Below are positions 51,785 to 61,211 of a stretch of DNA of 64,000 nt, piece after piece. Position 1 is the stretch's first letter. Each line of letters begins with the position of its first letter. Position numbers and translations under genes: made by a program. The stretch is taken from positions 124,001 to 188,000 of the forward strand of contig CAJQTY010000001.1 in assembly GCA_907163075.1 (NCBI GenBank), in the 5' to 3' direction. The notes beneath the pieces are model-generated. The model ran no database searches and was not told the DNA's origin. It saw nothing but the letters and a program-made list of their open reading frames with translations. The DNA is from an uncultured Rhodocyclaceae bacterium (GTDB lineage Bacteria; Pseudomonadota; Gammaproteobacteria; Burkholderiales; Rhodocyclaceae).

Positions 51785-53773
51785 CTATTTGCGCGCGAGC
51801 GCGGTTAAGGAAGGCAATACCTTCCAGATTGACACGGACAAAGGCTCAAGCACATCACCGCCAAGCCAACACTCAGCGACATCTGCCGGTGCCCAGGCGA
51901 CCGTATTCGGTGAAAAATTCGTTGCAAAAACATACTCGCCGCGGCGGCTGACTCGCAAACCATCGGAGAGTCTTTGTGGCTCCAATCCGGCATCAAAAGC
52001 GGCTTCTTCGAGAATCGCCACCCAACCATCATGATCAAGCCAGCCAGCCACATAGCGCGCACGACCGTACTTGACCACGGCCGGCGCGCCGTTCTCGAAG
52101 CGTGCGTCGACAAATTCATCGCCGCACTCCAAATCTTCGCGCCACCTTGACACTTGCAAAACGACTCCGTTGGCCGTCCGTGCGCTGACACCCACTCCGG
52201 GCGGCAAGGACGAGACGCGCAGTACCCTGACACCGGCCAGTCCGGCAAACACACCCGGCGGCAACTGTCCGGGGATAGCCAGATCGACCGACTTGGCGCC
52301 GCTACGTGGCGCAAACACGACCCGGGCTTTGATCGAGGCGAGTTGGACCGCCAGTGCAGAATCCTCTCGCAACTGGGCCGGCAAGACGACCATTGAATAG
52401 CCCGACAGATCCCTTGATGGTGGGACGATATCGACATCCAGACCCAGGCAACGCAAGGCGCTATAGACGCGGAACGACAGTTCCAGCGCGTTGTAATCGT
52501 GACCTTGCGGCTGGATGTTTGCCATCCAGATGCTCTGATAGTCAAAGACCAGTGCAACGCGCGCCCTGGGTACGGGCATGCATTCGACCCGTGCCGCCAG
52601 TGCCTTCAGTTCCTGGCCCACTTGGCCGGCCTCAACGCCACCCTGGTCAAGCGAACGATCCGGCCTGTTCAACCCGGCATGCATCTGTTCCTGCGCAAAC
52701 GGAGCCTGACGCCAACGGAAATAGCTCACCAGTTCTGCACCATGGGCAAAGGCCTGCCAAGTCCAGAGTCGAACCATTCCGTCCAACGGTGCCGGATTCC
52801 AGGTAGCCCAGTTTACCGGCCCCGGTTGCTGTTCCATGACGCCCCAGCGACCACCGGGAATGGTGCCGCGATACAGGTCGTGGTGAAAGGCCGGAATATC
52901 CGGATGCCCGACGTAAACGTAGCGTTTCTTTTCCTCAGGCGTAAGAAAGAACATTTGCGTAAAACCGAGCGGATAACTGTCCCAGCTTGAGAAATCGAGA
53001 TCCTTGGCCACCTCATGGTGGTCGAACTCGGTGAAGAAGCCCATGAAATTATGGGTAACGTCGCGCCCCGGAGAATTCGCCCGAATCGCCTCGCACTGCA
53101 TGCGGTTGAAACGAACGACCTCATCCGAAGAAAATCGCTGGAAATCCAGCCTTTGCGCCGGGTTCGCCTCGGTCACCGTGGCGATGGGAAGCGCCACTTC
53201 GTCGAACGAGCGGTATTCAGCGCTCCAGAATACTGTGCCCCACGCGGTATTGAGTGCCTCAACCGAACTGTAGCGCTGCCGCAACCACAACTTGAATCGC
53301 CGCAGCGCATTCTCGGAATAGCTGACCACGGTATCATGACATCCGTACTCGTTATCCGTTTGCCAGGCCACGACAGCCGGATGATGACCGTAACGCTGTG
53401 CGAAAAGTGTCGCAATTCGGCGTGACTCATCCAGATAGAGATCACTGGAAAAGTCGTAGTGCCGGCGTGAGCCAAAGCCGCGCGACCGACCGTCGGCACC
53501 AATGGCAAGAATCTCCGGCGACCGGTCGACCAGCCACTTTGGAGGCGTGGCGGTCGGCGTACACATGATGATTTTCAGACCGGCAGCGGCCAGCACTGCG
53601 ACGGCCTCATCCAGCCACTCCCACGTAAACTGGAGCGGTGTTGCTTCAATTCTCGACCAGCAGAACTCCGCAATCCGCACGTGGGAAATACCCATCTCAG
53701 CCATGCGGCGCGCATCATCACCCCACCATTCGCGCGGCCAGTGCTCGGGATAGTAACAGACGCCTAGTTTCAT
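51785..53773 (-). CDS. Beta-galactosidase (GH42)
   Basis: 662 aa from ATG 53773 (MKLGVCYYPEHWPREWWGDD). GH42 signature: the acid/base glutamate in AWQTDNEYGCHDTV, the nucleophile glutamate in GRWGVMEQQPGPVNW, and the LWTWQAFAHGAELVSYFRWRQAPFAQEQMH region. The trimerisation and C-terminal beta domains are present. It hydrolyses imported beta-galactosides in the cytoplasm. It starts 15 bp after the ATPase stop. Confidence 0.93.
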   Translation of the reverse strand: MKLGVCYYPEHWPREWWGDDARRMAEMGISHVRIAEFCWSRIEATPLQFTWEWLDEAVAVLAAAGLKIIMCTPTATPPKWLVDRSPEILAIGADGRSRGFGSRRHYDFSSDLYLDESRRIATLFAQRYGHHPAVVAWQTDNEYGCHDTVVSYSENALRRFKLWLRQRYSSVEALNTAWGTVFWSAEYRSFDEVALPIATVTEANPAQRLDFQRFSSDEVVRFNRMQCEAIRANSPGRDVTHNFMGFFTEFDHHEVAKDLDFSSWDSYPLGFTQMFFLTPEEKKRYVYVGHPDIPAFHHDLYRGTIPGGRWGVMEQQPGPVNWATWNPAPLDGMVRLWTWQAFAHGAELVSYFRWRQAPFAQEQMHAGLNRPDRSLDQGGVEAGQVGQELKALAARVECMPVPRARVALVFDYQSIWMANIQPQGHDYNALELSFRVYSALRCLGLDVDIVPPSRDLSGYSMVVLPAQLREDSALAVQLASIKARVVFAPRSGAKSVDLAIPGQLPPGVFAGLAGVRVLRVSSLPPGVGVSARTANGVVLQVSRWREDLECGDEFVDARFENGAPAVVKYGRARYVAGWLDHDGWVAILEEAAFDAGLEPQRLSDGLRVSRRGEYVFATNFSPNTVAWAPADVAECWLGGDVLEPLSVSIWKVLPSLTALARK

Positions 53774-53788
53774 TCTCGGATTCGCCAA

Positions 53789-54931
53789 TCAAACGGGAAG
53801 ATCAACAATACGCACCAAAGCATTGCCCTTCGAGTCGAACAAATGAAGCGCCGACGAGGGCAAACCAAACTCTGCTCTATCCCCGGAAACTACGGAGGCA
53901 TCTCCGTGCGCGGCGACAACCATTTCGCCGCCCTGAGCGTTCCCTTCGCCGTACAGCGCATAGAGGTACGTAGCCGTACCAAGCCGCTCAACGATATCAA
54001 CGAGGCAGTTGATCGTCTGATCCGCTTCACCGGACCGAACGACGTGCTCGGGACGAATACCGACCGTCACGCTTTCGCCGGCCGTGAGTCCGGCTGCGTC
54101 TACGGCAACTCGCAACACCGGTCCTGAAGCCACCTGCACCACCGCCGACTGGCTGTCCCCGGAAACGAACTTGCCTTCCATGAAATTCATCTTTGGCGAA
54201 CCGATGAACCCCGCCACGAACAGATTGCGCGGACGATGGAACAACTCCATCGGGGTCCCCACCTGGGCCAGACTCCCCTTCTTGGCCACATCCGCTCCCG
54301 TATGCAGGAGGACAATCTTGTCTGCCAGGGTCATGGCTTCTACCTGATCGTGGGTCACGTAGACCATGCTGGCATCGGGGAAGCTCTTGTGCAGCCGAGC
54401 AATTTCAATACGTGTCTTTGCCCGCAACGCAGTATCAAGATTCGATAGCGGCTCGTCAAAAAGGAAAGCCTTCGGCGAGCGGACAATCGCTCGGCCAATG
54501 GCAACACGCTGGCGCTGCCCACCAGACAAAGCCTTCGGCGTCCGGTCAAGGTATTGGTCAAGCTGCAGGATGCGCGCCGCCTCACGCACTTTCTTGTCGA
54601 TCTCATCCTTGGGCATCTTGGCGATCTGCAGACCAAACGCCATGTTTTCATAGACGGTCATGTGCGGAAACAGCGCATAGCTCTGAAACACCATGGCAAT
54701 CCCGCGGTCCGCCGGCGACACATCATTCATCCGGACGCCGCCAATATACAAATCACCCGAGCTCAGATCCTCCAGCCCGGCAATCATGCGCATCATCGTG
54801 GATTTGCCGCACCCTGACGGGCCGATGAATACGCAAAACTCACTTTCGGCGATTTCGAGATCTACTTCGCGAAGAACCGGGGCATGATCGCCATACGCCT
54901 TGCTCACATTCTTGAAGACAATGCTAGTCAT
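53789..54931 (-). CDS. Sugar ABC transporter ATPase (UgpC/MsmK/MalK-like)
   Basis: 380 aa from ATG 54931 (MTSIVFKNVSKAYGDHAPVL). Walker A GPSGCGKST, ABC signature LSGGQRQRVAIGRA, Walker B FLFDEPLSNLD, and a C-terminal TOBE regulatory part (VTVGIRPEHV). First gene of the leftward operon. An IS30 remnant lies 50 bp upstream and no LacI/AraC regulator is found, so control may differ from the original. Confidence 0.93.
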   Translation of the reverse strand: MTSIVFKNVSKAYGDHAPVLREVDLEIAESEFCVFIGPSGCGKSTMMRMIAGLEDLSSGDLYIGGVRMNDVSPADRGIAMVFQSYALFPHMTVYENMAFGLQIAKMPKDEIDKKVREAARILQLDQYLDRTPKALSGGQRQRVAIGRAIVRSPKAFLFDEPLSNLDTALRAKTRIEIARLHKSFPDASMVYVTHDQVEAMTLADKIVLLHTGADVAKKGSLAQVGTPMELFHRPRNLFVAGFIGSPKMNFMEGKFVSGDSQSAVVQVASGPVLRVAVDAAGLTAGESVTVGIRPEHVVRSGEADQTINCLVDIVERLGTATYLYALYGEGNAQGGEMVVAAHGDASVVSGDRAEFGLPSSALHLFDSKGNALVRIVDLPV

Positions 54932-54960
54932 TGCAGATATCCTATTGGCAGGTAACGTCA

Positions 54961-54988
54961 ATAATAAGAACACGATGGCTGGTGTCAA
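54961..54988 (-). promoter_or_regulatory. Promoter formed with an IS30 end
   Basis: On the minus strand TTGACA (54988-54983) and TATTAT (54966-54961) are 16 bp apart, 30 bp before the ATPase start. The -35 lies within CTTCAAACTTGACACCA, which looks like an IS30 terminal repeat. The IS end thus seems to supply the -35 of the operon. Confidence 0.6.
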
Positions 54989-55018
54989 GTTTGAAGTGCA
55001 ACACGGGGAATGATGCTC

Positions 55019-55186
55019 TTAGAATTGACTGGAGATGTATTTAATTTGTTCGTCAGCCAGGAGTTTGGCGAATATTTCCTTGGGGGTTTGATAGCCGAGA
55101 ATGCGTCGCTGACGTTCATTCAGGCGATTAGCGATAGCGTTGAGTTCGTGCTGAGAGGTTCCGGACAGGTCGGAGCCCTCGGGTAG
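55019..55186 (-). pseudogene. IS30-family transposase, C-terminal fragment
   Basis: LPEGSDLSGTSQHELNAIAN and RQRRILGYQTPKEIFAKLL are the last about 55 residues of an IS30 transposase, ending at TAA 55019. The terminal repeat GTTGCACTTCAAACTTGACA follows at about 54983-55003. The rest of the IS is missing; unrelated transposase-like sequence joins at about 55177-55190. Confidence 0.78.
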
Positions 55187-55644
55187 ACGAGCCCCAATTC
55201 GGTATCGATGAAGTAAAAGTAGTAATGCAGACACTTGCCCGCCGTCGGGCGCAAGTAGGTTTGGTGCGTGCGCTTGTCGTGCCACGCCTTGTAGCTCGAG
55301 CAAGCTTCCATGACCGAAATGACGTGCACCAGCCCGGGATGATCGCCGCGCGTCTTGATCACTGCAGCAACAAGGTCTTCCTTGCGAATGTGCGCCTTGG
55401 CAAGGTACTCAATTTTCACGCCGGCCGCTGCCGCCAGCTTCTCGGCATTTGCCCGGATCGTGTCGCGCAACGGTTCGGCAAAGCGCGGATAGTCAAAGAT
55501 ACGAATGTGACGGGCATTCAGGAAACTCGTCATCCCCGCCGCATAACACGGGCCGGGCAGTGTGCCCGTGATCACCATCCGGTCGCGACAGGTCAACACG
55601 CCAGCGATCCGGTAACCGTAGCGTTCAAGAAGCGGTGCGTTCAT
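55187..55644 (-). pseudogene. Truncated transposase-like protein
   Basis: About 155 residues from ATG 55644: MNAPLLERYGYRIAGVLTCR, HIRKEDLVAAVIKTRGDHPGLVHVISVMEAC and GKCLHYYFYFIDTELGLVY. This matches, from memory, the N-terminal third of a repeated 400+ aa protein often found in many copies in Rhodocyclales. It breaks at about 55180 into the IS30 fragment. Probably a dead mobile-element gene. Confidence 0.6.
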
Positions 55645-55900
55645 ACCAACCTCCACTTCGTCTCACAGCGCGATATTACTTTAACCTTTTTGGTTCCGGC
55701 TCGTCCGGCTTAGGAACAAGACTGCACGGCATGGCGGGCGGTTTGAGCGGGCGCCGATCCGGGGAACTGCCACGGTCCCCGCGGCGCCGGAAATTTCCAC
55801 GCGCCGCCAAGGGCTATCGCCGGTCCACATCAAAGACCCCGGGAATCGCCTGCGGGATAATAACTGTTCCCACCGGCCTGGTGTTCTTGAGGAGTTCAAC

Positions 55901-56158
55901 ATGCATGCTTGCGATCAACCTACGATTGAAGCACTTTATCCGTTCGACGCGCGCGGCATCGCCAAGCGCTTTCGCCATGCGGCCATTTTTGGCGCCTTCG
56001 ATGCGCTGATGCCTGGCGAGACAATGCGTTTCTGCAATGATCACGATCCCTTGCCTTTGCTGGCGCAATTGCAGACGCGTTATGGCCAGTCCATCGGCAT
56101 CAAGTACGTTCAACGCGAGCCGGGTGCCATCGTCATCGATTTCGCCAAGCTGGCCTGA
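55901..56158 (+). CDS. DUF2249 domain protein
   Basis: 85 aa. YPFDARGIAKRFRHAAIFGAFDALMPGETMRFCNDHDPLPLLAQLQTRYG is the DUF2249 fold, similar to TusA-like small proteins and common near nitric-oxide and denitrification genes. TTGAGGAGTTCAAC gives its ribosome-binding site. The membrane protein gene follows by 18 bp. Confidence 0.83.
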   Translation: MHACDQPTIEALYPFDARGIAKRFRHAAIFGAFDALMPGETMRFCNDHDPLPLLAQLQTRYGQSIGIKYVQREPGAIVIDFAKLA

Positions 56159-56176
56159 GGCAACGCGGGCGAGGGC

Positions 56177-57307
56177 ATGCTGATCTACCTCGGACTGGCG
56201 GCGCTGACCGTTTTTCTGGTCACATTTGTCCTGCTGGTTTTCGGCGAGCCGTCCGTGCTGGCGACGACGCATCTGATTTTCGCCGTTGCCATCCTGCCGC
56301 TGATTTTTGCGGCCATTACCCATTTCGTTCCGGTATTGACGCGTAGCGGCGGCCCGCATCGCGGGGTGTGGCTGGCGCCCGTGCTGCTCCAGGTGACGGG
56401 CATCGCGGTCGTTCTTCATTTTTCCGGTGTGATCGGTTCAGGTGCGCTGCAGGCGGCCGCCGGCGTCGCGCTGCTGGTCGCTGTCGGCTTTGCCGGCTGG
56501 CTGATGACCAGGGCCAGGCATACCCTCGGCAAGCCCCATCCGGGCTGGCGCTGGTATCTCGCGGGCCTGCTCTGCTTGGCCGTCGGATTGGCACTGGTTC
56601 CCGCCATGAGCTACTGGCCGTTCCTGCGCCAGCCGCTCCGCCTGCTTCACCTGCATCTGAATACGCTGGGATTCATCGGATTGACCGCTCTCGGCACCGT
56701 GCAGGTCCTGTTGCCGACGGTGTTGAGTGGCCCAGACGCCGAGGCCAGCGCCCGTCTGCGGCGGGATCTTCCGACAGCTGTGGTCGGGGTTCTGGCGACC
56801 GGCTTCGGCGCGGCATACTGGTGGCCCCTGTCGTTTCTCGGAGCAGCGTTGCTGTCTTACGTCGCCTGTCGCATCGGGCTGTCCTGGCTGCGCCGCTACG
56901 GGCTGCGAACGATCTTCGCCGATGGCGCGTCCGCGGCGCTGGGTGGGGCCATGTGCGGCTTCCTGCTGCTTCTCGTCTTAGGTCTGGCACACGGTGGCGG
57001 GTGGCTTGACGGGCGCGACGCCGTGCCGGCCTTCATGGTGGTCTTCCTGCTGCCTTTGGTGAGCGGAGCGCTGTCGCAACTGCTGCCGGTATGGTGCCAT
57101 CCCGGACGGCGGACGCCGGTACGCGACCGGATGCGTGAGCGACTGGCTCGTGGCGGGGCGCTTCGAACCCTGCTTTTTCTCGGCGGCGGCACGATGCTGG
57201 CCTTGGGATTTGACATGGGTCTGTGGCTGGCTGGCGCCGGGCTGCTTCTGTTCATTTTCGCAATGATTCGCTCGTTTGCTTTTTTGAAGCCGCTTTTATT
57301 TTCTTAA
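56177..57307 (+). CDS. Polytopic membrane protein (NnrS/heme-copper-like)
   Basis: 376 aa with about 11-12 TM helices. Conserved-looking histidines in THLIFAVAILPLIFAAITHFVPV and LRLLHLHLNTLGFIGLTALGTVQVLLPT suggest heme or metal binding as in NnrS and related heme-copper-like proteins. Pairing with DUF2249 supports a role in NO or respiratory stress. Exact family not certain. Confidence 0.65.
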   Translation: MLIYLGLAALTVFLVTFVLLVFGEPSVLATTHLIFAVAILPLIFAAITHFVPVLTRSGGPHRGVWLAPVLLQVTGIAVVLHFSGVIGSGALQAAAGVALLVAVGFAGWLMTRARHTLGKPHPGWRWYLAGLLCLAVGLALVPAMSYWPFLRQPLRLLHLHLNTLGFIGLTALGTVQVLLPTVLSGPDAEASARLRRDLPTAVVGVLATGFGAAYWWPLSFLGAALLSYVACRIGLSWLRRYGLRTIFADGASAALGGAMCGFLLLLVLGLAHGGGWLDGRDAVPAFMVVFLLPLVSGALSQLLPVWCHPGRRTPVRDRMRERLARGGALRTLLFLGGGTMLALGFDMGLWLAGAGLLLFIFAMIRSFAFLKPLLFS

Positions 57308-57641
57308 ATTGTTTAATAACAACTGGTTAAGGCTGTTTATTAAAATTGTTCTAAAGGTTGACTTGTTTCGTCCGTTGATTGCGGTGGTCCCTGTCGTTTG
57401 GACAGCCACCGGGCAGGAATAAGCTAAGGCCGGTGCCGGGGTTTTGGTTTTGACTTTCCCGGATTTTATAGCGATTGGATCGAGCGCCGTGGAGCTTGTG
57501 GGCAGCCGCCGACCTGTGGGCAAGCGGTGGGCAACGCGCAGCGTTGTCCACGGTTTGTTCATAGGGGACCGCGCTGGCGCGGTCAGGCGGGAACCGGCGT
57601 AGCCGGCTGTCCATAAATCCACAGTGCATTGCTTTTGCATT
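57308..57641. other. Intergenic region with IS-end-like repeats
   Basis: 334 bp without a gene. The first 60 bp are AT-rich (possible transcript end of the membrane protein gene). TTTGGACAGCC occurs at 57398 and GCGTAGCCGGCTGTCCA at 57597-57613; the latter nearly repeats 58809-58825 in direct orientation. These look like IS end sequences. Several TGTGG/TTGTCCAC words occur but no DnaA-box cluster. Confidence 0.5.
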
Positions 57642-58475
57642 TCAGGCTGCCTGCGGCTGGGCGTTGTCCCGCGCCCCGAAGTAGGTCTCGTCCGGCGTCT
57701 GCCAGTTCAGCGACTGATGCGGTCGGCGGCGGTTGTACCAGTCGAAACATTCAGCCAGGCTCTGCTTCTGCTCGATGCCGTTTTCGCAGGGACGCAGATA
57801 GACCCATTCGTGTTTCACCGTCCACCACAATCGCTCGACGAAGATGTTGTCATGACAACACCCGCGTCCGTCCATGCTGATCTGGATGCCGTGCGCCTTG
57901 AGCACATCGGTGAATTCCGCGCTGGTGAATTGGCTGCCCTGGTCGGTGTTGAAGATCTCCGGTGTGCCATAGCGGGCCAGTGCCTCGGTCAGCGCCGCCG
58001 TGCAGAAGTCGGTGGTCAGTGTGTTCGACAGGCGCCACGCCAGCACCTTGCGCGTCGCCCAGTCCAGGATGGCGCACAGGTACAGGAACCCGTGGCGCAT
58101 CCGGATGTAGGTGATGTCGGTGGCCCAGACGTGATTGGGCCGCTCGATGGTCAGGCCGCGCAGGAGATACGGATACACCTTGTGCTCAGGATGCGGCTTG
58201 CTGGTGTCTGGCTTCGGCCCAACAGCCCACAGGCCCAGCTTCTTCATCAGGCGACGGATGCGGCGGCGACCAACCAGAACGCCCTCGCGCTTGAGCATTT
58301 GCTGTAGGCGCCGGCTGCCATACATCGGATTCTCCGTGAAGAGCTCATCCAGACGCTTGAGCAGATCGAGCTCTTCCTGCGATTCCGGACGGGGCCGGTA
58401 ATAGACGCTGCTGCGTGATATCCCAAGCAACTTGGCTTGCCGGGCGACGGACAGCTCACTTCCCGGGGCAATCAT
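57642..58475 (-). CDS. IS3-family transposase OrfB
   Basis: 277 aa. DDE integrase with D in ATDITYIR, D in FNTDQGSQFTS and E in FVERLWWTVKHEWVYL; the YGSRRLQ and YNRRRPHQSLNWQTP motifs are standard for IS3 OrfB. It overlaps OrfA by ATGA and may also be made as an OrfAB fusion by frameshift. Intact, so the element may be active. Confidence 0.93.
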   Translation of the reverse strand: MIAPGSELSVARQAKLLGISRSSVYYRPRPESQEELDLLKRLDELFTENPMYGSRRLQQMLKREGVLVGRRRIRRLMKKLGLWAVGPKPDTSKPHPEHKVYPYLLRGLTIERPNHVWATDITYIRMRHGFLYLCAILDWATRKVLAWRLSNTLTTDFCTAALTEALARYGTPEIFNTDQGSQFTSAEFTDVLKAHGIQISMDGRGCCHDNIFVERLWWTVKHEWVYLRPCENGIEQKQSLAECFDWYNRRRPHQSLNWQTPDETYFGARDNAQPQAA

Positions 58476-58777
58476 TGTCCGCCTTTCAACAGGCGGGCAA
58501 TGGCGGGCTGTCCGGCCAAGAAATCCCGTTCAACCTGTAACTGCCCAATCTTGCGATGCAGGTTGTCAATCACGGCCTGCGGGTCGGCGGCCTTCTTGTT
58601 GCCGCGTTCGAATACCTCCTTGGCGTTCTTCACCAACTCCTGCTTCCAGGTGCTGATCATCGTCGGATGGACGCCGTACGCCGACGCCAGTTCCGCCAGC
58701 GTCTTGTCTCCCGCCAAGGCCGCCATCGCTACTTGCGCCTTGAATTCGGCACTGTGCTGCTTGCGCTTCGTTCCCAT
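58472..58777 (-). CDS. IS3-family transposase OrfA
   Basis: 101 aa. MGTKRKQHSAEFKAQVAMAA and LAELASAYGVHPTMISTWKQEL are the IS3 OrfA helix-turn-helix, followed by a leucine-zipper helix (IDNLHRKIGQLQVERDFL). It binds the IS ends and regulates OrfB. Direct coupling to OrfB. Confidence 0.92.
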   Translation of the reverse strand: MGTKRKQHSAEFKAQVAMAALAGDKTLAELASAYGVHPTMISTWKQELVKNAKEVFERGNKKAADPQAVIDNLHRKIGQLQVERDFLAGQPAIARLLKGGQ

Positions 58778-59079
58778 CTTTCACGTTCCTTTCAACCGGT
58801 CAGCCTTCGCTTAGCCGACTGTCCAAAAAAACGTGACCGCCGCACTCCGTGGTTGCTGTCAATCGATCTCGATAATCAATTTTCAGCAGAGGCACGCCGC
58901 CTCTTCAAGTCCTAAATGCCTTTCGCGTCATACACCAGTTTCGACCATAGCTCATGAATATTTGTTCGTCTTGCTCATGGCGGCTCCATTTTCTCAGGCA
59001 ATGGAGCCTCCTCAATTCCCGGGGGATTCACTTAAGCGGTTGCCCTATTTCGTGGGGCCATCTCTCCTTGCGCAACTCA

Positions 59080-59652
59080 TTACCAACCGTTACACAAGAT
59101 TTTTTCGGTCCAGAGCAATGCGGCGATAGTCTTGGCATCGGTGATCTCGCCGTTGCGCACGGCAAGCAAAGCCTGATCGAGACTCAGCGTCAGCAAATCG
59201 AGAAACTCACCATGATCGAGCTGTTGATCCGATTCACGTTGCAAACCACGCGCAAGGAAAATTTCAATGCGTTCGCTGGAATATCCTACACAAGGGTGTG
59301 TCACGCCCAGATAACGCCAATTGCTTGCACTATGCCCCGTCTCCTCAAGCAATTCACGCTTCGCTGTATTTTCTATGTGTTCCCCTGGATCAATTTTGCC
59401 TGCGGGAAATTCTAGAACTGTGGTGCCGAGCGGATAGCGAAATTGTCTTTCGAAGATCAACTCACCACTATCTAATATAGGAATAACGACAACCGCACCC
59501 TGGTGAACGACATACTCACGTGCGCTTTCCTGACCATCCGGTAACTGCACACGATCAAGACGCACATCGAGAAGTTTTCCGCAAAACACCTGCGTACCTT
59601 CGATCCTTGTTTCGTGCAAGTGTGCGTACTCTGGTGCTGGCGGGTTTTTCAT
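59080..59652 (-). CDS. NUDIX hydrolase (ADP-ribose pyrophosphatase-like)
   Basis: 190 aa. The Nudix box is GKIDPGEHIENTAKRELLEETGH, with EFPAG before and GVTHPCVGYSSERIEIF after, as in ADP-ribose pyrophosphatases. It follows nuoN, a standing neighbour in betaproteobacteria. Hydrolyses nucleoside diphosphate sugars in the cytoplasm. Confidence 0.9.
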   Translation of the reverse strand: MKNPPAPEYAHLHETRIEGTQVFCGKLLDVRLDRVQLPDGQESAREYVVHQGAVVVIPILDSGELIFERQFRYPLGTTVLEFPAGKIDPGEHIENTAKRELLEETGHSASNWRYLGVTHPCVGYSSERIEIFLARGLQRESDQQLDHGEFLDLLTLSLDQALLAVRNGEITDAKTIAALLWTEKILCNGW

Positions 59653-59669
59653 CTGAATCCCAATGAGAA

Positions 59670-59688
59670 CGCCCCGACTAGCGGGGCG
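59670..59688 (-). terminator. Hairpin after nuoN
   Basis: CGCCCCG-CTAGT-CGGGGCG on the coding strand, followed by a weak TTCTC. Probably the end of the nuo operon or an attenuator before the NUDIX gene. Confidence 0.5.
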
Positions 59689-59711
59689 TGCTTTACGTCA
59701 AAATATAGTGT

Positions 59712-61199
59712 TCACAGCGAACGCAGCAAGGAGAAGGCACATAACGACATGAGAGTTTGCGGGAAAATCCCGAGGAGCGCTACAGCCAATCCGTTGGCCG
59801 ACATCAGAATTTTCATATCCAGTGGTGCAACAATGCGCGATGTGCTAATCGGAGGATCGAAATACATAACCTTGACTATACGCAGATAGTAATAAGCGCC
59901 TACCAACGAGAAGAAAACAGCGGCGATAGCAAGCCAAAGATAACCGGCAGCAACGACAGCCTGCAGTACCGAGAATTTCGCAAAGAAACCAACAAAAAAT
60001 GGCACACCAGCCATGGAGAACATCATCATCATCATGACTGCCGCAAACCATGGGCTACGTTTGTTGAGACCGGCAAAATCGCTGATTTCTTCGGATTCGA
60101 ATCCAGACCGCGCCAAAAGAAGGATCATGCCAAAGGTACCTGCACTGGTCAGGACATAGGTAATGACGTAAAACATCGAGGAACTGTAGGCGTTAAGTGC
60201 ATAGCGTGCATCTCCGCCTACGACACCGGTTATCATACCCAGTAGCATGAACCCCATGTGCGAAATGGCCGAATAGGCGAGCATGCGTTTGAGATTTGTT
60301 TGCGCAATAGCCGCAAAATTACCGACCGCCATCGACAGAACCGATAGGATAAGCAACATTGACTGCCAGTCTTGCGACGCGACTATCAGCCCATTGACCA
60401 GCATGCGAATGACGATTGCGAAGGCTGCCAGTTTGGGAGCGCTGGCGATGAACAATGTTACTGCGGTCGGAGCACCATGGTAGACATCAGGAATCCACAT
60501 GTGGAAAGGAACGACACCCAACTTGAATGCGATACCCGAAACAAGAAAAACAACTCCGAAGGCCAGAATGGTCTTGTTAGCCTGTCCATTAAACAGGCGC
60601 TCGGCAACTGCCGAAATTTCAAGTGTGCCCGTAGAGCCATAAATCATTGACATGCCATAGAGCAGCAAACCGGAAGCTAGAGCACCGAGAACAAAGTACT
60701 TCATCGCTGCCTCGGTCGCCGCAATCGAATCCCGGTTTAAAGCCACCATGGCATAGAGGGACAAGGACAACAACTCAATACCGATATAGACCGTCAGGAA
60801 ATGATTGGCTGAAATCATCACCATCATGCCAAGGGTCGCAAACAGCGTTAGTGTGTAAAACTCACCCTTCGCCATTTCGGGGCGATCAAACACATAGGAA
60901 CGCGAGTAGAACAGCACGACCATCACCGTTAAGTAAAGCAAGAGCTTCAGCAGATCGCCCATCATGTCGCCGACGTACATATTGCTGAAGGTGTAAAGTA
61001 TTTGCCCAGTACTCAATGCAAAAGTGATAATCGCCGCCCCAACCAGCGTTACCTGCGTAAGAACGAAGGTGATTGTCCGTTTTCTGTCCTTGACGAAAAG
61101 ATCAACGATCAGGATTAGACAGGCCATCGCCAACATGAATATCTCCGCACTGGCAAGGCGAAGATCGGGCGGAACAAATTGCATTTCGGCAAGCGTCAT
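59712..61199 (-). CDS. nuoN: NADH-quinone oxidoreductase subunit N
   Basis: About 495 aa from ATG 61199 ([20 protein letters not shown]). Fourteen TM helices of the antiporter-like family; [21 protein letters not shown] and [19 protein letters not shown] are NuoN hallmarks. Proton-pumping subunit of complex I, last gene of the nuo operon. Confidence 0.95.
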   Translation of the reverse strand: MTLAEMQFVPPDLRLASAEIFMLAMACLILIVDLFVKDRKRTITFVLTQVTLVGAAIITFALSTGQILYTFSNMYVGDMMGDLLKLLLYLTVMVVLFYSRSYVFDRPEMAKGEFYTLTLFATLGMMVMISANHFLTVYIGIELLSLSLYAMVALNRDSIAATEAAMKYFVLGALASGLLLYGMSMIYGSTGTLEISAVAERLFNGQANKTILAFGVVFLVSGIAFKLGVVPFHMWIPDVYHGAPTAVTLFIASAPKLAAFAIVIRMLVNGLIVASQDWQSMLLILSVLSMAVGNFAAIAQTNLKRMLAYSAISHMGFMLLGMITGVVGGDARYALNAYSSSMFYVITYVLTSAGTFGMILLLARSGFESEEISDFAGLNKRSPWFAAVMMMMMFSMAGVPFFVGFFAKFSVLQAVVAAGYLWLAIAAVFFSLVGAYYYLRIVKVMYFDPPISTSRIVAPLDMKILMSANGLAVALLGIFPQTLMSLCAFSLLRSL

Positions 61200-61211
61200 A
61201 GCGGATACCAA

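Larger units (their letters stand above)
57597..58825 (-). mobile_element. IS3-family insertion sequence
   Basis: Contains intact OrfA and OrfB. The promoter-side end is likely at about 58825 (TGGACAGTCGGCTAAGC on the coding strand). The other end is unclear: the similar sequence at 57597-57613 is in direct orientation, and TGGACAGCC at 57399 is inverted but would leave a long tail. Length about 1.2-1.4 kb either way. Confidence 0.7.

Noticed and set aside
57480-57625. Replication origin with DnaA boxes
   Set aside because: Only loose TTGTCCAC and TGTGGATTT words are seen, with no box cluster, AT-rich unwinding element or dnaA/gidA nearby.
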